Positions 5,542 to 8,957 of a stretch of 8,957 bases of DNA are shown here, piece by piece. Made by a program: the position numbers and the translations under genes. Each line of letters begins with the position of its first letter. Position 1 is the stretch's first letter. The notes beneath the pieces are model-generated. The model had not been told where the DNA came from, did not search any database, and saw only the letters and a program-made list of their open reading frames with translations. The stretch spans positions 1 through 8,957 of the forward strand of contig JAQXHT010000119.1 of NCBI GenBank assembly GCA_029007415.1, given 5' to 3'. Source of the DNA: a bacterium (GTDB lineage: Bacteria; Bacillota_I; Bacilli_A; RF39; UBA660).

Positions 5542-6978
5542 CTACTGAATCTTTGAATAAATATCAAACATTGGCATAACTACTGATAATAGAATAACAC
5601 CTACTATCAAAGCTAACAAACCAATCATTATTGGTTCCAATAAACTTTGCAATTGTTTAACTATGTTTTTATGTAATGTTTGATAATAATTTGCCACTTT
5701 CTCCATCATAAGACCAAGTTGTCCTGTTGACTCACCTGTTACTATCATTTCATAAGCAGCAACGGGAAAAGCCCAGGAACCCTTGAATGATTCTGATATA
5801 TTAGCACCCTTATTTAAATTAATTATTGTTTTATTAATAAGTTCTTTATAAACTTCATTATTAGTAATCTTAGCAAGTATCTCCATACTATCTGTAATAA
5901 ATACACCATGATTTAATAAAGATGCAAATGTTTTAGTAAAGTTATAAACCTCATTATAAATAATAATTTTATCCATAATTGGAACATGCATCATAATAAT
6001 CTGAACAGTTTTACGGAATGCTTGTATGTGTTTATAAAGGAAAATAAAGCTTCCTACCACCAACACAATTACAGCAATTAATATTATATACTTTTGAGTT
6101 AAAAAATTACTAATACTCATAACCATTTTAGTAAGAGCTGGTATTTCTGCATCATTAGCACTATACATATCCACAAACTTTGGAACAATTGTTGTTAAGA
6201 TAAAAATTACAACACAAATAGCAATTAATAAAACAATAACTGGATAAGTCATAGCAGAAATCATTGTTTTTCTTGTTTCTTCTTTAGAAGTATAATAATC
6301 AGCCATATCATCTAAGACTGATGTTAAATCTCCTGTAAGTTCACTAGTCTTAACCATATTTATTAATAGTTTAGGAAATTTATCTTGTTGTCTTTGCATC
6401 GCTGTTGATAAATTTTCTCCTTTTAATAATTCATAAACCATCTTCTGATAGACTTTTCTATGTTCTGGTTTTTCGGCTTGCTTTTCCAAAATTCTAACTG
6501 AATCTATTAAAGAAATACCAGCTTTTATATAAGTTGATAACTGAGTTAAGGCAAAGGACAAATCAGCGGCACCAAACTTTCCACCAATATTTATATCAAT
6601 ATCATAAGACTTACGAGACTCAATACTAATTATTTCATAGCCTTCATTCTTTAGAAACTCTCTAACATCCGATAAACTACTACCTTCCATTGTTCCATTA
6701 AAGACTTTTCCATTAACACCTTTAGCCTTATATTTAAAAGAAAACAACGGTTCATCTTTAATCTGCTCTACATTTTCTTTTCTAGCTTCCATTAATTTCT
6801 TAACTTCCGCCGCTTCTTGTTGTTCTTCATCACTACTCTTAGTAGATTTTTCTAATTTAAATAGCGATAAAAAGGCAAGAAATCCTTTATAAGAATAGGA
6901 CAAAATCTTTGAAGGCAATGAAAATACATACAGAACGGCATGATAAACATAGATAAATGGTTGCATTGCTTTTTCCAT
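5542..6978 (-). CDS. pilC: Type IV pilus / type II secretion inner-membrane platform protein (PilC/GspF)
   Basis: 478 residues from the chosen ATG. PilC/GspF proteins form the inner-membrane platform that couples the assembly ATPase to pilin polymerisation. Numbering from this ATG, a cytosolic N-terminal segment with the typical FKYKAKG...G..EG pattern covers about 80-120. Two GspF domains follow: the first about 140-265 (LTQLSTYIKAGISL near 144-157; membrane segment about 246-264) and the second about 345-470 (TKTFASLLNHGVFITDS near 348-364; last membrane segment about 449-469). A further membrane helix is at about 297-315. Residues 6-40 add an unusual hydrophobic or amphipathic stretch (FIYVYHAVLYVF and onward) followed by a charged linker. 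The GTG at 6990 overlaps the SD (AGGAAGG, 6996-6990), so the ATG at 6978 is preferred. Confidence 0.93.
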   Translation of the reverse strand: MEKAMQPFIYVYHAVLYVFSLPSKILSYSYKGFLAFLSLFKLEKSTKSSDEEQQEAAEVKKLMEARKENVEQIKDEPLFSFKYKAKGVNGKVFNGTMEGSSLSDVREFLKNEGYEIISIESRKSYDIDINIGGKFGAADLSFALTQLSTYIKAGISLIDSVRILEKQAEKPEHRKVYQKMVYELLKGENLSTAMQRQQDKFPKLLINMVKTSELTGDLTSVLDDMADYYTSKEETRKTMISAMTYPVIVLLIAICVVIFILTTIVPKFVDMYSANDAEIPALTKMVMSISNFLTQKYIILIAVIVLVVGSFIFLYKHIQAFRKTVQIIMMHVPIMDKIIIYNEVYNFTKTFASLLNHGVFITDSMEILAKITNNEVYKELINKTIINLNKGANISESFKGSWAFPVAAYEMIVTGESTGQLGLMMEKVANYYQTLHKNIVKQLQSLLEPIMIGLLALIVGVILLSVVMPMFDIYSKIQ

Positions 6979-7005
6979 AAATTTAAGCACCTTCCTACTA
7001 TTTAA

Positions 7006-7034
7006 ATTATATCATTATTAGGAAAATGACACAA
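7006..7034 (-). promoter_or_regulatory. Promoter of the pilC-pilD operon
   Basis: TTGTGT (7034-7029) is followed after exactly 17 bases by TATAAT (7011-7006), preceded by an extended TGn (TGATATAAT). The predicted start near 6999 leaves about 20 bases of leader holding the AGGAAGG site before the ATG at 6978. Confidence 0.7.
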
Positions 7035-7074
7035 GATAATAAAACTAACATATATTAAAATAAGGGTGGTAAAA

Positions 7075-7356
7075 ATGTATAATCAGTTTAATCCCTATCA
7101 AATGCCAGGGACAGGTCTTAGTGCTTTTAAAAGAGTTAACTGGAGTAATATTTTAAACAATACTCAAAAAACTTTAAATGTTATTAACCAAGCAATACCT
7201 ATTATTTATCAAGTTAAACCACTTGTATCTAATGCTAGAACTCTATTTAGAATTGCTGATGCTGTTAATGAACCAGAAACCAACAACATACCTAGTAACA
7301 ACAATTATCAAACAACTAATCAACAAGAAAAAAGTAACCTACAGTTCTTTTTGTAG
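7075..7356 (+). CDS. YqfQ/VrrA-like small protein
   Basis: 93 residues, the only clear plus-strand gene. It starts at ATG 7075 with SD GGGTGG (7064-7069) five bases upstream; a GTG at 7066 overlaps the SD and is rejected. The central part WSNILNNTQKTLNVINQAIPIIYQVKPLV (23-51, then ARTLFRIADAV) resembles the conserved core I remember for Bacillus YqfQ/VrrA-like proteins (NTQK.L...QQ..P...QYGPLVKN). The first 20 residues are Pro/Gln/Tyr-containing. The last 30 are an Asn/Gln/Thr-rich, probably disordered tail. No catalytic motif or membrane helix is seen. The biochemical role of this family is unknown to me. The gene is divergent from pilC, and its 3' end is folded into a terminator. Confidence 0.75.
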   Translation: MYNQFNPYQMPGTGLSAFKRVNWSNILNNTQKTLNVINQAIPIIYQVKPLVSNARTLFRIADAVNEPETNNIPSNNNYQTTNQQEKSNLQFFL

Positions 7357-7380
7357 ATTACTTTTCTTATTTATCTATTT
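7330..7380. terminator. Bidirectional terminator between the YqfQ-like and VUT genes
   Basis: AAAAGTAA-C-CTACA (7330-7343) pairs with TGTAG-A-TTACTTTT (7352-7365) across an eight-base loop, with one internal C-A mismatch, giving 13 base pairs. A T-rich tail follows on the plus strand (through about 7380), and six Ts in a T-rich stretch follow on the minus strand. It therefore serves both convergent genes. The left arm and loop lie within the last eight codons of the YqfQ-like gene, whose TAG stop (7354-7356) is in the right arm. Confidence 0.8.
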
Positions 7381-7965
7381 TTTCTTTGGATTATATACTT
7401 TCTTATTATCAAAGTAAATTAAGAAAATAGAAATGATTACTTCAATACAAACAGTTACAAAATATGTTCTCCAGAAACTTGTTAGTATTACTAAACGACT
7501 AGCAAATAACATACTAACTAATGTATCAGTAAGCATTGCAGCAACATATGCACCTAAGTATGGGAATTTACTATTATCAGAATTTATTAGTAGATAGTAA
7601 TAAATTGATAAGTTAAGCATTTGACTTAACATATAACCAAATAACTCACCTGTAAGTGGAATATAGTTAATATCTTGTTCTCCTAAAAGACCTGCTACGA
7701 TAGCAAATAATAGTAGTAAACAAGCAGAATAACTAATACCATTCATCGCTTCTTTATAACCATATTTTTTAGTAATAATATTAGCTACAAAATAACGGAA
7801 TGGATAAGCAAATACAGCTACTGTCAAGGTTGCTTTTCCAATAGTAAAATCAAACTTACCTAGAACCCAGCCAAGAATTGTAATAGAAGTTAATAAAAGG
7901 ATATATACCCATGAACCTATTTCTTCTTTTTTAACAACTCTTTTTTTCGACATGTTCTTTTTCAT
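7375..7965 (-). CDS. VUT-family membrane transporter (YhhQ-like, probable queuosine precursor uptake)
   Basis: 196 residues and almost entirely hydrophobic. About six membrane segments are visible (roughly 19-35, 42-62, 76-94, 105-126, 137-155 and 163-184), with a basic N-terminus (MKKNMSKKRVVKK) and a basic C-terminus. The motif after the second helix, ANIITKKYGYKEAMNGI (61-77), matches the VUT/YhhQ pattern (I..E.YG...A). YhhQ proteins import queuosine precursors such as preQ0/preQ1 in other bacteria; transport of that substrate is inferred here. Length is a little under the common 210-220. SD GAGGT lies about nine bases before the ATG. The gene stands alone, with its own promoter and a shared terminator. 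No preQ1 riboswitch is visible in its short leader. Confidence 0.75.
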   Translation of the reverse strand: MKKNMSKKRVVKKEEIGSWVYILLLTSITILGWVLGKFDFTIGKATLTVAVFAYPFRYFVANIITKKYGYKEAMNGISYSACLLLLFAIVAGLLGEQDINYIPLTGELFGYMLSQMLNLSIYYYLLINSDNSKFPYLGAYVAAMLTDTLVSMLFASRLVILTSFWRTYFVTVCIEVIISIFLIYFDNKKVYNPKKK

Positions 7966-7997
7966 TCTACTTTACCTCACCTTTCTATTCTATTACT

Positions 7998-8026
7998 ACT
8001 ATAACACAAATGGATGGTAAACGCAA
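7998..8026 (-). promoter_or_regulatory. Promoter of the VUT transporter gene
   Basis: TTGCGT (8026-8021) is followed after 17 bases by TATAGT (8003-7998), with a TGn extension. The predicted start near 7991 leaves a leader of about 26 bases, which is too short for a riboswitch. Confidence 0.65.
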
Positions 8027-8082
8027 AACAAAACGAACCTGATTTTTTTACTTTTTTTAGGATACTTTATAATTACTAATAA

Positions 8083-8613
8083 TTATTTTTTTATTTTACG
8101 TAGAATATACTGAGAACCAGTCTTTATACTAAAGTCATCACGACCTTGTACATGGTGAGCAATACCAATATCTTGATTTAATCCCATTTTTTCTATGTCT
8201 TTATCCATAGATTTTTTAACAATATCACGAGACTTTTGCTCTTCTTCCGATAATTCTAAATCTCTTGGGAGTATAGCACTAAATAATCCCATATCCATTA
8301 ATAGTAAAGCTTTATCATTCCAGGTCATATTAGATAAAAATTGGGAATGCGTATCATTTACAACAGATTCTTTAAATTTCTCAATATTTTTTAGTTTAAT
8401 CATTTCGTTAGCTGTACCAATTTTTTCAGCTAATTCTTTCTTACCAGACAATGAAGCCGTAACAAGTATTTTATTTCTTAATATTCTTGGCATATCACTT
8501 ATCTGGTCCATAATTTGTTCAGCTGTTAAATCCATTCTCTCAAAGCAATTAACCATAACTTCAAGAGAAGAAGCAATTTTGTCTTTATAATCATCTTGTA
8601 TATTATTCATCAT
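8083..8613 (-). CDS. Unrecognised 176-residue soluble protein
   Basis: I do not recognise this family. The start MM is preceded by a strong SD (AGGAGGG, eight bases upstream of ATG at 8613-8611). The product is soluble-looking, with no signal peptide or transmembrane stretch. The first 95 residues look helical and charged (EVMVNCFERMDLTAEQIMDQI, then LSGKKELAEKIG). An acidic segment follows (DLELSEEEQKSRDIVKKSMDKDIEKM, about 118-143). The C-terminus holds GIAHHVQGRDD (150-160) and a basic end (ILRKIKK). It stands alone between a terminator upstream (8666-8692) and the VUT promoter downstream. Only weak AT-rich hairpins follow it. Proximity to the sporulation sigma gene gives no proof of a sporulation role. 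Confidence 0.8.
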   Translation of the reverse strand: MMNNIQDDYKDKIASSLEVMVNCFERMDLTAEQIMDQISDMPRILRNKILVTASLSGKKELAEKIGTANEMIKLKNIEKFKESVVNDTHSQFLSNMTWNDKALLLMDMGLFSAILPRDLELSEEEQKSRDIVKKSMDKDIEKMGLNQDIGIAHHVQGRDDFSIKTGSQYILRKIKK

Positions 8614-8636
8614 AAATTTATCCCTCCTGTTTGATT

Positions 8637-8664
8637 ACCTTAGCACAAATCTCTAAAATAGCAA
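8637..8664 (-). promoter_or_regulatory. Weak candidate promoter of the 176-residue gene
   Basis: TTGCTA (8664-8659) is followed after 16 bases by TAAGGT (8642-8637), with a TGn just upstream. The -10 matches consensus poorly. It lies immediately after the upstream terminator and leaves a leader of about 20 bases, so the position fits better than the sequence. Confidence 0.3.
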
Positions 8665-8665
8665 G

Positions 8666-8692
8666 AAAAAAAATTAGACATTGCTAATTTTT
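8666..8692 (-). terminator. Terminator of the sigma factor-36-residue ORF operon
   Basis: On the minus strand AAAAATTAG (8692-8684) pairs with CTAATTTTT (8677-8669) across a six-base loop and runs into more Ts (through 8666). The stem is 9 bp. The TAG stop of the 36-residue ORF (8686-8684) is in the left arm. The plus strand has a weaker T-rich tail. Confidence 0.75.
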
Positions 8693-8794
8693 CTTATTAA
8701 TTTGATATAATTTTTGATAAGCAAAATGGTCAAACTTCTCTAAAAATCCCCACTCTAATTGTTTTTCAAAAAAATACTGTCTAACATTCATCAT
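8684..8794 (-). CDS. 36-residue small protein coupled to the sigma factor gene
   Basis: A minus-strand ORF starts with ATG-ATG at 8794-8789. Its SD AGGAG is formed partly by the stop codon of the sigma gene (TTAGGAGAT), and the start lies nine bases after that gene ends. The product MMNVRQYFFEKQLEWGFLEK, then FDHFAYQKLYQINKKN, is rich in aromatic residues (Phe, Tyr, Trp) and charged residues, probably one amphipathic helix. It has no transmembrane stretch and no recognised family. The stop is inside the terminator hairpin, so gene and terminator form one compact unit. SD quality, coupling and terminator position support a real gene. Confidence 0.65.
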   Translation of the reverse strand: MMNVRQYFFEKQLEWGFLEKFDHFAYQKLYQINKKN

Positions 8795-8803
8795 TCATAT
8801 CTC

Positions 8804-8957
8804 CTAACTATAATGGACTAAACTTCTTAGTCTTTTTATTACTTTCTTTTCTATTCTTGATATATAAGATTGACTTATTCCTAGCATATCAGCAACTTCC
8901 TTTTGTGTTTTCTCTTCTTGTCCTAAAAGGCCATATCTTAATATCATAATATCTCTA
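8804..8957 (-). CDS. sigE: C-terminus of a SigE-type sporulation sigma factor (partial)
   Basis: The last 50 codons of a gene that enters from the right edge. The residues include RYGLLGQEEKTQKEVADMLG and ISQSYISRIEKKVIKRLRSL. This is sigma-70 region 4.2, the helix-turn-helix that recognises the -35 element. The run EKTQKEVADMLGISQSYISR(I/L)EK matches the sporulation sigma E/K group, with ISQSYISR closer to sigma E than sigma K or G. Sigma E is the early mother-cell factor of endospore formation, normally made as a pro-protein cut by SpoIIGA. The N-terminus is outside the window, so a pro-sequence cannot be checked. The downstream neighbour is a 36-residue ORF, not sigG as in many sporulating Firmicutes. 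Confidence 0.8.
   Translation of the reverse strand, partial: RDIMILRYGLLGQEEKTQKEVADMLGISQSYISRIEKKVIKRLRSLVHYS

Noticed and set aside
6979..6990. GTG start for PilC at 6990
   Set aside because: The GTG overlaps the AGGAAGG ribosome binding site; the ATG at 6978 lies at an acceptable distance from it.
7066..7074. GTG start for the YqfQ-like gene at 7066
   Set aside because: The GTG is inside the GGGTGG ribosome binding site; ATG 7075 is five bases downstream of it.
7178..7417. Plus-strand frame overlapping the YqfQ-like gene
   Set aside because: It is in another frame of a better supported gene, its Leu-rich composition looks like a shadow, and it runs through the terminator.
7966..8082. 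preQ1 riboswitch upstream of the VUT transporter
   Set aside because: The predicted leader is only about 26 bases and no preQ1-type hairpin or A-rich tail arrangement is visible.
8041..8088. Terminator after the 176-residue gene
   Set aside because: Only a weak all-AT inverted repeat (about 8068-8088) and separate homopolymer runs are present; no convincing stem followed by Ts.
8195..8590. Plus-strand frame antisense to the 176-residue gene
   Set aside because: It has no SD, whereas the opposite strand has a strong SD and a sensible protein.
1..8957. CRISPR array, insertion sequence, tRNA or rRNA
   Set aside because: No regularly spaced repeats, transposase-like protein, terminal inverted repeats, cloverleaf or rRNA sequence was seen.

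Overview
The window is AT-rich Firmicutes-type chromosomal DNA. It has GGAGG-type ribosome binding sites, short intergenic gaps and AT-rich hairpin terminators. Genes include recD2, mtaB, a YqfQ/VrrA-like protein and the end of a SigE-type sporulation sigma factor. TGA is used as a normal stop (pilD and the 216-residue gene) and the checked RecD2 Trp codon is TGG, so the code is standard (table 11), not the mycoplasma code. My inference is an uncultured, low-GC, gut-type Bacilli/Erysipelotrichia/RF39-like bacterium. The species cannot be named from this sequence.

Nearly everything is on the minus strand. In transcription order from the right edge: (1) the C-terminus of a SigE-like sigma factor, a coupled 36-residue ORF and a terminator (8957-8666). 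(2) A 176-residue unrecognised protein (8613-8083). (3) A VUT/YhhQ-type membrane transporter (7965-7375) with its own promoter. It converges on a plus-strand YqfQ/VrrA-like gene (7075-7356), and the two share a bidirectional terminator. (4) A two-gene type IV pilus/competence operon, pilC-pilD (6978-4763), closed by a strong terminator. (5) A tight operon of a 216-residue unknown, mtaB, recD2 and a 50-residue membrane protein (4607-324), closed by a hairpin terminator. (6) At the left edge, a control region of about 290 bp upstream of a gene that leaves the window at position 1.

The genes are mostly ordinary housekeeping functions: tRNA ms2t6A modification, RecD2 helicase, pilus assembly and probable queuosine-precursor uptake. 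I see no mobile element, CRISPR array, rRNA or tRNA, and no clearly new multi-gene system. The more unusual signals are regulatory or concern small genes. They are a promoter overlapping the foot of the pilD terminator and a long-range inverted repeat at the recD2-operon start. There is also a cluster of three related semi-palindromic motifs upstream of the left-edge gene, and terminators placed over the stop codons of three small genes. Finally, PilC carries an extra hydrophobic N-terminus, and a 36-residue ORF is coupled to the sporulation sigma gene.
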